From positions 999,163-1,063,162 of the forward strand of contig NZ_JAFMZZ010000004.1 in NCBI RefSeq assembly GCF_017356245.1: a DNA stretch of 64,000 bases. The letters run 5' to 3'. The position numbers were made by a program, and so were the translations under genes. Shown here piece by piece: positions 8,433-16,803 of the stretch (positions within the stretch are counted from its first letter, which is position 1; every line of letters starts with the position of its first letter). The notes beneath the pieces were generated by a model. That model was not told the DNA's origin. It did not search any database and saw nothing but the letters and a program-made list of their open reading frames with translations. Source of the DNA: Bordetella petrii (GTDB taxonomy: Bacteria > Pseudomonadota > Gammaproteobacteria > Burkholderiales > Burkholderiaceae_B).

Positions 8433-9398
8433 TCAGTCGATGCGCACGTTGGCCTGTTGCGCCACCTTGCGCCATTTTTCGATTTCGTCGCGCAGAAAGC
8501 GGTTGAACTCGGCGGGCGTGGACCCGACCGGCGTCATGCCCAGGCCGGCCATGGTCTGCGCCACCTGCTTCGAATGAACCACCGCGGCGGCCGCATCGCG
8601 GATCGCCGCCACGGTTGCCGCCGGCGTCCTGGCGGGAGCGATCAGCCCGAACATGCTGCCCACCTCGAAGCCCGGCAGCGTTTCCGCCACCGTCGGGTAC
8701 TGGGGGAACGCCGCATCGCGCTGCGGCGACGCCAGGGCAATGACTTTCAGCCGGCCGCTGCGCACCATGGGCAGCGCCGATTGCAGCACGTCGAACATCA
8801 CGTCGACCTGTCCGCCGACCAAGTCGGTCTGGGCGGGGCCGCTGCCCTTGTACGGCACGTGCACGATGTCGATGCCGGCGGCCTGCTTGAACATTTCGCC
8901 CGCCAGGTGGGTAGAGGTGCCCGCGCCCGGCGAGGCGTACGTCAGCTCGCCGGGATGCCGGCGCGCCCGGGCAATGAGCTCGGCCACGGTGTTGAAGGGC
9001 GCGTCGGCGCGCGTGACCAGCACCAGCTTCGATTCGGCCAGCTGGGTAATGCCCTGCAGGTCGGCCAGCGTGTCGTATGGCATGGAGCGGCGCACGGAAG
9101 GGTTGATGGTGTACGCGCTGATCACGATGCCCATGGTGCGGCCGTCGGGCGCGGCCCGGGCGACGTGATCGGTGCCGATCAGCGTGCCGGCGCCGGGCTT
9201 GTTCTCGACGATGACGGGCTGTTTCCAGCGCGCCTGCAGTCCCTCGGCCAGCATCCGGGCCAGCGTGTCGGTGGGTCCGCCCGCGGGAAACGGCACCACC
9301 AGGTGGACCGGCCCGTCTGGAAATGCCGGCGCCGCCCAGCTCAATGGCGACACGATGGCGGCCATGCAGGCCAGGATGGCGATCAGTGTTTTTTTCAT
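8433..9398 (-). CDS. Bug-family periplasmic solute receptor
   Basis: 321 residues from ATG 9398, just after a GGAG-like ribosome site. The N-terminus is a standard Sec signal (MKKTLIAILACMAAIVSPLSWA), then the Bug core (GPVHLVVPFPAGG, PVIVENKPGAGT, VPYKGSGPAQ). It sits 55 bases downstream of a TfdA/TauD-type dioxygenase on the same strand. The pair may take up and oxidise one substrate. The ligand is not readable. Confidence 0.92.
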   Translation of the reverse strand: MKKTLIAILACMAAIVSPLSWAAPAFPDGPVHLVVPFPAGGPTDTLARMLAEGLQARWKQPVIVENKPGAGTLIGTDHVARAAPDGRTMGIVISAYTINPSVRRSMPYDTLADLQGITQLAESKLVLVTRADAPFNTVAELIARARRHPGELTYASPGAGTSTHLAGEMFKQAAGIDIVHVPYKGSGPAQTDLVGGQVDVMFDVLQSALPMVRSGRLKVIALASPQRDAAFPQYPTVAETLPGFEVGSMFGLIAPARTPAATVAAIRDAAAAVVHSKQVAQTMAGLGMTPVGSTPAEFNRFLRDEIEKWRKVAQQANVRID

Positions 9399-9453
9399 GG
9401 TTGTCTCCGTTCTTCTCCGCTTGGCGCGGATGATGTCGTTGTGCAAGGGACGG

Positions 9454-10320
9454 CTATTGCGCCGAGGCGGCTTCCAGGGTCGTGGTGCGGCGCAGTTCGC
9501 GCCGGGCCGCGAGATCGAAAGGCCGGCCGCGATGCAGCGTGCTGCGGTTGTCCCACATGACCAGGTCCGCCGGCCGCCAGGCATGCCGGTACACAAAGCG
9601 CGGCTGGGTGGCGTGTTCCAGCAGATCCATCAGCAGCAGGCGCCCTTCGGCGACGCTCAGTTCCAGCACGCGGCTGGCGTGGGCGCCGATGAACAGCAGC
9701 TCGCGGCCGCTGCCGGGATGGCGGCGCACCAGCGGCCACACCACCGGCGGGATGGCCTGGCGCTGCGCTTCGGAATAGTCGTCGTCGCCGAGCAGGAAGC
9801 GCGAATGCAGCGCATAGTGTTCGGCTCGCAGCTCCCGCAGGCGCTGCCGCTGCGCCGGCGGCAGGGCGTCGCAGGCGGCGCGCATGTCGGCGAATTCAGT
9901 CTCGCCGCCCGCCGCGGGCAGCACCACGGCATGCAGCATGGAATAGCGGGCGGGCGGGTTCTGGAACGAACTGTCGCTGTGCCACAGCTGGTTTGCCAGG
10001 TTGCCCACGATCTTGCGGTGATTGCGATCGGCCACCTGGCCGGTCTCGTCCACGTTGGAGATGTCCAGCAGCGCTTCGTGGGCCAGGCGGTTGGGCGCTT
10101 TTGATGCTTTTTTGAAACCCAGGTCCAGTTTTCCGAAGTTCTGGGCGAACCGGAGCTGGGCTTCCGGCGCCAGCGCCTGCCCGCGGAACACCAGCACGGC
10201 GTGTTCGTCCATGGCGGCTTCGATGGCGCGGATATCCGGGGAATCCAGGGGGGACGACAAGTCCAGGCCACCGGCCTCGGCCGCGAAGCCGGGCATGATG
10301 GGGGTAAGCGACAGCGGCAT
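9454..10320 (-). CDS. TauD/TfdA-family alpha-ketoglutarate-dependent dioxygenase
   Basis: 288 residues, typical family length. The iron-binding facial triad is intact: H114-S-D116 (LWHSDSSF) and distal H263 (WDNRSTLHRG), with arginines at 274-278 for the co-substrate carboxylate. The sequence is more like the TfdA/2,4-D-type branch than classical TauD (KIVGNLANQLWHSD, DLVMWDNRSTLHR). It would hydroxylate an organic acid, sulfonate or aryloxyacid using O2 and alpha-ketoglutarate, releasing succinate and CO2. The start at 10320 follows a GGAGG. It is divergent from an IclR regulator and followed by a Bug receptor. Confidence 0.9.
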   Translation of the reverse strand: MPLSLTPIMPGFAAEAGGLDLSSPLDSPDIRAIEAAMDEHAVLVFRGQALAPEAQLRFAQNFGKLDLGFKKASKAPNRLAHEALLDISNVDETGQVADRNHRKIVGNLANQLWHSDSSFQNPPARYSMLHAVVLPAAGGETEFADMRAACDALPPAQRQRLRELRAEHYALHSRFLLGDDDYSEAQRQAIPPVVWPLVRRHPGSGRELLFIGAHASRVLELSVAEGRLLLMDLLEHATQPRFVYRHAWRPADLVMWDNRSTLHRGRPFDLAARRELRRTTTLEAASAQ

Positions 10321-10341
10321 GTGTCCTCCGTTTAATGAAAT

Positions 10342-10370
10342 TTGATTTTATTATATTTGATAAAAATCAA
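10342..10370. promoter_or_regulatory. AT-rich inverted repeat and -10 element between dioxygenase and IclR genes
   Basis: TTGATTTT (10342-10349) and AAAATCAA (10363-10370) form perfect 8-base arms around a 13-base AT-rich centre. The centre contains a minus-strand TATAAT (10355-10350) that could serve the dioxygenase gene, and TTTGAT recurs at 10341 and 10356. It is a plausible operator/promoter overlap for the divergent IclR regulator. Confidence 0.4.
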
Positions 10371-10389
10371 TGCGCAAGGATTTTTCAGG

Positions 10390-10411
10390 CCAGATAGAAT
10401 CACTTATCTGG
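10390..10411. promoter_or_regulatory. Inverted repeat CCAGATA-N8-TATCTGG upstream of IclR gene
   Basis: Perfect 7-base arms (10390-10396 and 10405-10411) with an 8-base spacer, 59 bases before the IclR start. It is unlike the AT-rich repeat next to it, so it may bind a different regulator or be the IclR dimer-of-dimers site. Confidence 0.4.
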
Positions 10412-10469
10412 TTGTTGATTCCACAATTTCGCGCCTGTCTGCCTGCGAACCATGAATCGGAGTGTGTTG

Positions 10470-11270
10470 ATGCACGAAGCCCCCCAAGGGGAACCCGCCG
10501 AGGGCGAAGTCAGCGCCCTGGCGCGCGGCCTGGCGGTGCTGCGCTATATCGGCGCCAGCGACGCCGCGGCCACGCTCAAGGAAATATCCGAAGGCACGGG
10601 CATTCCCAAGCCCACCGCGTTGCGCCTGGTCGGCACGCTGCTGGCGGCCGGCCTGCTCAAGCGCGTGCCGGGCTCGGAACGCTACGCGCTGGGCCCCGGC
10701 ATCATGGCGCTCAGCCATTCGTACCTGAACAAGCTGGACATGCGCGCCGAGGCGCGCGTGCACATGCGGGCGTTCGCCGAGGAAGCGGGCACCACCGTGC
10801 ACCTGGGCACGCGCGACCGGCTGGAAATGGTGCTGCTTGAAACGGTGCGTCCGGTATCGGCCGCGCTGGTCATGCGCATCGGCGTGGGTGACCGGCTGGG
10901 GCTGGCCACATCGGCGTCCGGCCGGGCCTACCTGGCGGCGCTGCCCGATGACGACCGCGAGCGCCTGATCGACACCTTGCGCATCAGCATGGAAAACCGC
11001 TGGCCCGCCGTCGCGCCGCATCTGCGCCAGGCCATCGCGCAATATCGCCAGGCCGGCTATGTGGCGTCGTACGGCGACTGGCATCCCGACGTGAACGCCA
11101 TTGCCGTGCCGCTGGTGATGCCCGATGGCGAAATCTATTCCCTGAACTGCGGCGGCCCCGCGTTCAAGCTGCCGCCCGAAACACTGGCCGGCGCCGTGGC
11201 GCAGCGCCTGCTCGCGTGCGTGCAGGCCATCATGGCGGACACCGGCGCCACGCTGCCGCGCGCATCGTAG
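10470..11270 (+). CDS. IclR-family transcriptional regulator
   Basis: 266 residues from ATG 10470, chosen because GGAG (10459-10462) sits 7 bases upstream; an ATG at 10452 would add six residues but lacks a ribosome site. The N-terminal winged HTH (TLKEISEGTGIPKPTALRLVGTLLAAGLL) precedes the IclR effector-binding domain (VHLGTRDRLEMVLLETVRP, SGRAYLAALP). It is divergent from the TfdA-like dioxygenase/Bug pair, its probable targets. Effector unknown. Confidence 0.9.
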   Translation: MHEAPQGEPAEGEVSALARGLAVLRYIGASDAAATLKEISEGTGIPKPTALRLVGTLLAAGLLKRVPGSERYALGPGIMALSHSYLNKLDMRAEARVHMRAFAEEAGTTVHLGTRDRLEMVLLETVRPVSAALVMRIGVGDRLGLATSASGRAYLAALPDDDRERLIDTLRISMENRWPAVAPHLRQAIAQYRQAGYVASYGDWHPDVNAIAVPLVMPDGEIYSLNCGGPAFKLPPETLAGAVAQRLLACVQAIMADTGATLPRAS

Positions 11271-11323
11271 GGCGCCAGCGCGGCCCCGCGCCGCGACAGG
11301 CGAACGGTTTCGTCGAGTGAATG

Positions 11324-11344
11324 GGCCTTTTCGTCGAAAAGGCC
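11324..11344 (+). terminator. Strong hairpin between IclR gene and sensor kinase
   Basis: GGCCTTTTC-GTC-GAAAAGGCC has perfect 9-base arms with a 3-base loop. It lies 54 bases after the IclR stop and 38 bases before the kinase start. The following TTGTTC is only weakly U-rich. It may terminate iclR or act in the kinase leader; it also overlaps an alternative GTG start (11317), which I reject. Confidence 0.45.
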
Positions 11345-11382
11345 TTGTTCCGCAAGACCCCAAACAACATAATCGGGGCGCG

Positions 11383-12486
11383 ATGGCACTTCCCGACTCC
11401 CCCTCCGCCCTGTTCAGTTCAGCCAGCCAGGAGCTCAGCCGAGGCGAGTCTTCGGTGGGCTTCTGGCGCGCCCAGGTGCTGGGCTGGCTGTTCCTGGCGA
11501 TTATCGGCTTCTGCATCCGCCTGGCCGTGTTCGGCAGCCCCGAGGCGGCATTCTGGCTGACCCTCAGCCTGGAGCCGCTGGCTTTCCTGCTGACCAGCGC
11601 GGCAGCCATGTGGCACGGGCGCGGCGCGCCCAACAAGCATTCGCCCCTGCTGGTGCTGGCCTGTTCGGTGTTGCTGTGCGTGGCGGCATCGGTCCTGCTG
11701 GCCTCGATTGCCTACGCCATCCATCAATTGTTCCCGCCCCAAAGCCTGCGGGTGATGCCCGGGAACCAGTATCGCCTGGGGTTTCTTTACTACATGGGCA
11801 TACTGTCCATCTGGACGCTGGTGTATTTCGGCGTGGCGGCCGAGCTTGCCGCGCGCACCGAGCGCATTTCCAAGATGAAGGCCGAAACGCACGCCCTGCG
11901 CCTGGAACTGGAGCACCTGCAGTCGCAGATAGAACCGCATTTCCTGTTCAATGCGCTTAACACCATCGTGGCCGAAATCGAAGCGCGCCCCGCCATCGCC
12001 GAAGAAATGACGCGCCGGCTGGCCGACTACCTGCGCTATTCGCTCGACCGCCGCGGGCAGGGCTTGTGCCGGCTGGACGAGGAAATCGAAGCCGCCGAGG
12101 CCTATGTGCGCATCCAGGCCCTGCGTTTTGACCGGCAGCTCGAATACCGCTGCCACATCGACCCGGCCTCGCTTGGGTGGCTGATCCCGCACATGACGCT
12201 GCAGGGGCTGGTGGAAAACGCCATCAAGCACGGCATGCGCTCGGACAGCGAATCCTTCCTGATCAATCTGCACACGCGGCGCCAGGACGACGAACTGGTC
12301 ATCGCCGTGGACAACCCGGGCCAGCTGCGCGCGCCGTACGACCTGGCGAAAGGCGGGGGCGGGCTGGGCAATCTGTGCCGCCGCCTGGCCCTGTGCTACC
12401 CGGGCCGCTACGAATTTTCGCTGCACCAGCAAGGCGACCGGATCGTGGCCGAGATCCGGCTGCGCGGCGATCCGGTGGCGCGCTAG
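11383..12486 (+). CDS. LytS/YehU-type membrane sensor histidine kinase (orphan)
   Basis: 367 residues. Four hydrophobic segments are seen (about 33-52, 60-78, 89-112, 133-155), then a coiled-coil linker and the His_kinase domain with phospho-acceptor H186 in IEPHFLFNALNT. The N box (VENAIKHG, 277-284) and a glycine-rich G box (GGGGLGN) complete an ATPase domain. LytS-type kinases normally pair with a LytTR response regulator; none is adjacent. Start ATG 11383 is preferred to an upstream GTG. The neighbours are an IclR regulator and, convergent, a CoA transferase. Confidence 0.88.
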   Translation: MALPDSPSALFSSASQELSRGESSVGFWRAQVLGWLFLAIIGFCIRLAVFGSPEAAFWLTLSLEPLAFLLTSAAAMWHGRGAPNKHSPLLVLACSVLLCVAASVLLASIAYAIHQLFPPQSLRVMPGNQYRLGFLYYMGILSIWTLVYFGVAAELAARTERISKMKAETHALRLELEHLQSQIEPHFLFNALNTIVAEIEARPAIAEEMTRRLADYLRYSLDRRGQGLCRLDEEIEAAEAYVRIQALRFDRQLEYRCHIDPASLGWLIPHMTLQGLVENAIKHGMRSDSESFLINLHTRRQDDELVIAVDNPGQLRAPYDLAKGGGGLGNLCRRLALCYPGRYEFSLHQQGDRIVAEIRLRGDPVAR

Positions 12487-12510
12487 CGTGCGTCCGCGTG
12501 GGCGGCCCGT

Positions 12511-13578
12511 TCAGCCTGCGCGCTTCGCGGGCGGCGCGGATATCGCGCCGGGCGTGCGGGAAAACCGCGGCGAGGGCGCGGGGTGCAGCACTTGATCGAT
12601 GCGTTCGAAACTGGAGCGCGCCACGAAGTGCGGATGCCGCGGCACTTCCGACAGCGACAGCACCGGAGTGACGCACGCTTCGGTATCCTGGAACACTCCG
12701 GCCCAGTGATCCCGCGTATGCCCGGCGAAGATGCCGGCCAGCCTGGCGCGCATGCCGGGCCAGCTGGCCTGGTCGTGCTGGCCGGGCAGCGATCCGGGGT
12801 CCAGGCCCAGGCCCGCGAGCAGCGCGGCATAGAAGCGCGGTTCGATGGCGCCCACCGCGACCGCCTTGCCGTCAGAGGTGGCGTAAGTCGTATAGAAAGG
12901 CGCGCCGCCGTCCAGCAGGTTGCTGGCCCGGCGGTCGCGCCATTGTCCGCACTGCCAGCGGCCCAGGATGGGCGCCAGCATCGACAGCGCGCCGTCGACC
13001 ATGGCCGCGTCGACGATCTGGCCCTTGCCGCTTTGCCGCGCTTCCAGCAGCGCGGCCAGCACGCCCGTCAGCAGCAGCATGCCGCCCGCGCCGAAATCCC
13101 CGATCAGGTTCAGCGGAACCGCGGGCGGGCCGGCCTCGGGCCCGATGCCATGAAGCACGCCGCTGGCGGCCAGATAGTTGATGTCGTGGCCCACTGCCTG
13201 GGCCAGGGGGCCGGTCTGGCCCCATCCGGTGACGCGCCCGTACACCAGGGCGGCATTGCGCGCCCAGCAGGCGTCCGGCCCCAGGCCCAGGCGCTCCATG
13301 ACGCCCGGGCGCAGGCCTTCCAGCAGGACATCCGCATCCGCCACCAGGTCCAGCACCGCCTGCCGGCCTGCTTCGGTCTTGAGGTCGGCGGCCACCGCCT
13401 GCTTGCCGCGCGCGGTCAGTTCGAAGCGCGCGTCGCGCGGGATGCCCATGTCGGCGGGCGTCGGCCTTTCGATGCGAATGACGGTGGCGCCCATGTCCGC
13501 AAGCATCATCCCTGCCCAGGGAACCGGGCCAGGCGTTTCCAGCTCCAGCACGCGAAATCCGGCCAGCGGGCCTTTCAT
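12511..13578 (-). CDS. CaiB/BaiF-family CoA transferase (alpha-methylacyl-CoA racemase-like)
   Basis: 355 residues. Family III CoA-transferase features are present: GFRVLELETPGPVPWAGMMLADMGA, RPGVMERLGLGP and GQIVDAAMVDGALSML. The family moves CoA between carboxylic acids or epimerises methylacyl-CoAs. It overlaps the end of the AcuI-like reductase gene by an ATGA and is third in the leftward operon with another CoA transferase. The acyl substrate is unknown. Confidence 0.88.
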   Translation of the reverse strand: MKGPLAGFRVLELETPGPVPWAGMMLADMGATVIRIERPTPADMGIPRDARFELTARGKQAVAADLKTEAGRQAVLDLVADADVLLEGLRPGVMERLGLGPDACWARNAALVYGRVTGWGQTGPLAQAVGHDINYLAASGVLHGIGPEAGPPAVPLNLIGDFGAGGMLLLTGVLAALLEARQSGKGQIVDAAMVDGALSMLAPILGRWQCGQWRDRRASNLLDGGAPFYTTYATSDGKAVAVGAIEPRFYAALLAGLGLDPGSLPGQHDQASWPGMRARLAGIFAGHTRDHWAGVFQDTEACVTPVLSLSEVPRHPHFVARSSFERIDQVLHPAPSPRFSRTPGAISAPPAKRAG

Positions 13579-14591
13579 GGCGCCTCGCCGAAGTCTATGA
13601 GGGTTCTGCCGCTGGTGGCGCCCTGCAGCTGCCGGTCGGCGTGCGCGGGCAGCTCGTCCAGCGCGATCGTGTGAACGTGCGGCGCCAGCGCCTCGAAGCC
13701 GGGCGCCCACTCGGCGGCCAGTTTCTGCCACAGGCGCTTGCGCTGGGGCCAGCCGGCGTTGGCCACGATGCCGAACAGATGCACCCGGCGCATGATGAAC
13801 GGCAGCACGCTGCCGTCGTAGCTGTTCCCGCCGGCATTGCCCACGGAAGCCACCAGGCCTTCGTCTTTCATCGAGCGCAGCAGCCACGCCAGCACGCCGC
13901 CCCCCACGTTGTCGATGGCCGCCGCGTAGCGGGCGGTTTCCAGCGGGCGAGTGGAATCCAGCGCCGCGCGGGCGTCCACGATCTCGGCGGCGCCCAGGCG
14001 GCGCAGCGCATCGGCCTGCTCCGGCCGGCGCGTGATCGCGGCAACCTGATAGCCCGCCCTGGCAAGTATCGAGATGGCCAGCATGCCGACCGCGCCGTTG
14101 GCGCCAGACACGGCAACCGGGCCGGCGGCCGGGCCGAGGCCGTGCGACTCGAATCGCGCCAGCGCCATGGCCGCGGTGAAGCCCGGCACGCCGATAATGG
14201 CCGCTTCGCGCGCCGACAGGCCTTGCGGCAGTTTTTGCAGGTGCCCCGCCGGCACCCGCATCCATTCCGAGAATCCGCCGTCGAACGCAATGCCGGTCTG
14301 GAATCCGTGGACCAGCACCTCGTCGCCCGGCGCGAACGCATCGACGCCAGAGGCCGCCACGCGGCCCACCGCTTCGATGCCGGCGATGCGCGGGTAATCC
14401 GCGATGATCTTCGCCTTGCCCCGGATGGACAGGCAGTCTTTGAAGTTGATGCCGGCATAGCGGGTGCGCACCACGACCTCGCCGGCCGACAGCTGCGGCA
14501 GGGATACGGTTTCCATGGCGGACTGCACCTTGCCATCGGGGCGGCGAGTCACCAATGCCTGGAAGGTGTCGGGTAGCTGAAGAATGGACAT
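13575..14591 (-). CDS. YhdH/AcuI-type acrylyl-CoA/quinone reductase (MDR superfamily)
   Basis: 338 residues, zinc-free medium-chain reductase. The N-terminal GroES-like domain has YAGINFKDCLSIRGKAKI; the NADPH-binding Rossmann fold has VAVSGANGAVGMLA (about 155-168). Members of the YhdH/AcuI group reduce acrylyl-CoA to propionyl-CoA, or similar enoyl-CoAs. Placement between two CoA transferases supports an enoyl-CoA substrate over a free quinone. It ends in an ATGA overlap with the downstream CoA transferase. Confidence 0.85.
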   Translation of the reverse strand: MSILQLPDTFQALVTRRPDGKVQSAMETVSLPQLSAGEVVVRTRYAGINFKDCLSIRGKAKIIADYPRIAGIEAVGRVAASGVDAFAPGDEVLVHGFQTGIAFDGGFSEWMRVPAGHLQKLPQGLSAREAAIIGVPGFTAAMALARFESHGLGPAAGPVAVSGANGAVGMLAISILARAGYQVAAITRRPEQADALRRLGAAEIVDARAALDSTRPLETARYAAAIDNVGGGVLAWLLRSMKDEGLVASVGNAGGNSYDGSVLPFIMRRVHLFGIVANAGWPQRKRLWQKLAAEWAPGFEALAPHVHTIALDELPAHADRQLQGATSGRTLIDFGEAP

Positions 14592-14602
14592 GGCGGTGGG
14601 CC

Positions 14603-15814
14603 TCAGATCACGCGTTGCGCGCGCAGTTCAGCAAGTTGATCGGCGGTGATGCCCAGTTCCCCATATACCTCGGCGTTGTGTTCGCCCACCGAAGGGCCTG
14701 AACGCGGGATGGGCATGTCGCGGCCGACAATGCGCGGCACGATGCAGGGGGCGGGCAGGCTGCCGTGGTCGGGGTCGGGCAGCCGGATGATGGCGTTGCG
14801 CGCCTGGAAATGCGGATCGGCCTTGATGTCTTCGATGTCGTAGACCTTGGTAAAGGGAATCTCGTGCGGCTCGAGCTGCGCGCAGATGTCGGCGAACGCG
14901 TGCGACGCAAACCATTGCGCCAGCGCGCAGTCCAGCGCGTCCATGTTCTGCACCCGCCTGGGCAGCGTATCGAAGCGCGGGTCGGTGATCCAGTCCGGCC
15001 TTCCAACGGCATTGCACAGCCGGACGTAGACCGCCTGCGATGACGCGACCAGCGAAAAATAGACGCCATCGCTGCTGCGGTACATATTCGAAGGCGAGGT
15101 ATACGTGGTGCGGTTGCCCGCGGCATGCCGCACCTGCCCCAGCTGCTCGTGTTCTACCGGCAGGGGATCCAGCATGCGGAATAGCGCTTCGGTGGCGGCA
15201 AGATCGACTTCCGCGCCGAGCAAGGCCGGGTCGCCGCGCAGGCGCGCCACTTCCGCCGCGATGGCGAACGCGCAGAAGATGCCGGCGATGGAGTCGCCCA
15301 GCGGAAAATTGCTGTGCAGCGGCGAGCCGCCCGCTTCGCCCGTCAGGTTGGTGAATCCGCTCATCGCCTCGAAAACGCGCGCGAACCCGGCCCGCGACCG
15401 GTACGGCCCGGTCTGGCCGAACCCCGTCAGGCGCACCACGATCAGGCGGGGGTTGGCCCGGTGCAGGGTTTCGATATCCAGGCCCCAGCGGTCCATGCTG
15501 CCGCTGCGGAAGTTTTCCACCAGCACGTCGAAGCGCGGCAGCATCGACAGCAGGATCTGCCGCCCCTTTTCCTTGCGCACGTCCAGCGTGATGCCGCGCT
15601 TGCCGCGATTGGCCACCTTCCACCACAGCGGCGAGCCGTCTTTGATGGGCTGCATGTGGCGCAGCGCATCGCTGCCGTCGGGAAGTTCCAGTTTGACGAC
15701 GTCGGCGCCATGATCGGCGCACAGCGTGGCGCCGCTGGGAGCAGCCAGCACCGTCGCCATATCAAGGATCCGGACGCCGGCCAGCGCGCCGGAAGAGAAG
15801 GGTGTCTGAGTCAT
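14603..15814 (-). CDS. CaiB/BaiF-family CoA transferase
   Basis: 403 residues from ATG 15814; an ATG ten codons upstream is possible. Family III CoA-transferase signatures: LAGVRILDMATVLAAPSGATLCADHGADVVKLE, VLVENFRSGSMDRWGLD and FGQTGPYRSRAGF. The catalytic Asp region of the family is expected near LGAEVDLAATEALFRML. It is longer than its downstream neighbour and not a simple duplicate. First gene of a three-gene leftward operon, divergent from an IclR regulator. Confidence 0.9.
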   Translation of the reverse strand: MTQTPFSSGALAGVRILDMATVLAAPSGATLCADHGADVVKLELPDGSDALRHMQPIKDGSPLWWKVANRGKRGITLDVRKEKGRQILLSMLPRFDVLVENFRSGSMDRWGLDIETLHRANPRLIVVRLTGFGQTGPYRSRAGFARVFEAMSGFTNLTGEAGGSPLHSNFPLGDSIAGIFCAFAIAAEVARLRGDPALLGAEVDLAATEALFRMLDPLPVEHEQLGQVRHAAGNRTTYTSPSNMYRSSDGVYFSLVASSQAVYVRLCNAVGRPDWITDPRFDTLPRRVQNMDALDCALAQWFASHAFADICAQLEPHEIPFTKVYDIEDIKADPHFQARNAIIRLPDPDHGSLPAPCIVPRIVGRDMPIPRSGPSVGEHNAEVYGELGITADQLAELRAQRVI

Positions 15815-15880
15815 GCGGGCATGAAGCGAGGTTGTGTCAGACACCCGTTATGCCCGAGCCGGGGGCGTCCAGCAATGATG

Positions 15881-15899
15881 TGTTTTGCACAGCGAAACA
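15881..15899. promoter_or_regulatory. Candidate IclR operator TGTTTTGC-ACA-GCGAAACA
   Basis: Near-perfect palindrome with 8-base arms (one mismatch) and 3-base centre in the divergent intergenic region between the CoA transferase operon and the IclR gene. It is placed to control both divergent operons. Confidence 0.45.
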
Positions 15900-15940
15900 G
15901 TACTCTCGAATCGTTGACTGCTTATTTCGAAGGACCAATC

Positions 15941-16780
15941 ATGCCTGCGCCGACACAACGAAATCGCAAAGTGAGCGCCATCTCTCTTCCCGGTCTGGTC
16001 AACCCGCACGACCTGTCCTCCGACCGCCAGTTCGCCATGAACCTGGCGCGCGGGCTGGAAGTGCTGCGCGCGTTCTCGGCCTCGGCGCCGCTGCTCGGCA
16101 ACCGCGAGATCGCCGACCGCACCGGTTTGCCCAAGCCGACCGTTTCGCGGCTGACCTACACCTTGACGCTGCTGGGCTACCTGAGCCGCGATCCGCAGCT
16201 GCAGAAGTACCGGCTGGGGCCGGGCGTGCTGGCCCTGGGCCATCCGCTGCTTGCCAGCATGCACGTGCGCCAGCTCGCCAAGCCCATCATGGAGGCGCTG
16301 GCCCGGACCACGGGCTGCACCGTCAATCTGGGCATCCGGGACCGGGACAACGTGGTCTACATCGACTCGGTGCGCGCGGATTCGGCCAATCAGCACCTGC
16401 CCGATATCGGCACGTCGCGCCCGCTGCTGGCCAGTTCGATCGGCCGCGCGCTGATCCTGGCGTATCCGGCCGCGGAACGGACCGCCATTCTCAATTACCT
16501 GAAAGTGCAGAACCGCGCTTCTTTCGAACAGTACCGCGGCGTGTGGGAAGCCGACCTGAAGCGCTTCGCCGCGCACGGCTACTGCCATTCCAAAGGTGAC
16601 TGGCAAAAGGACATACACGCCGTCGCCGTGCCGATCCGCCGGCCCCACGGCGAGCCGCCGCTGGCGCTGAACTGCACGATCGCGGCCCATCGGGTGCAGA
16701 AAGACAGGCTGGCGAACGAGGTCGTGCCGCTGCTGAAAGAGGCGGTGCACAAGCTCGCATTCGAGCAGGGCCTGAACTGA
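15941..16780 (+). CDS. IclR-family transcriptional regulator
   Basis: 279 residues; AAGGA lies 8 bases before ATG 15941. The HTH region is at about residues 30-90 (ARGLEVLRAF, NREIADRTGLPKPTVSRLTYTL) and the effector domain follows (VNLGIRDRDNVVYIDSVR, SSIGRALILAYP). It is divergent from the CoA transferase/reductase operon and only 23 bases upstream of the acyl-CoA dehydrogenase, so it most likely governs the whole CoA-thioester locus. Confidence 0.92.
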   Translation: MPAPTQRNRKVSAISLPGLVNPHDLSSDRQFAMNLARGLEVLRAFSASAPLLGNREIADRTGLPKPTVSRLTYTLTLLGYLSRDPQLQKYRLGPGVLALGHPLLASMHVRQLAKPIMEALARTTGCTVNLGIRDRDNVVYIDSVRADSANQHLPDIGTSRPLLASSIGRALILAYPAAERTAILNYLKVQNRASFEQYRGVWEADLKRFAAHGYCHSKGDWQKDIHAVAVPIRRPHGEPPLALNCTIAAHRVQKDRLANEVVPLLKEAVHKLAFEQGLN

Positions 16781-16803
16781 ACCCACTTCATGCAAGGAAA
16801 TCC

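Noticed and set aside
15911..15936. TTGACT at 15914 as -35 of the IclR gene
   Set aside because: Too close to the start codon at 15941 to leave room for a -10 and transcript start.
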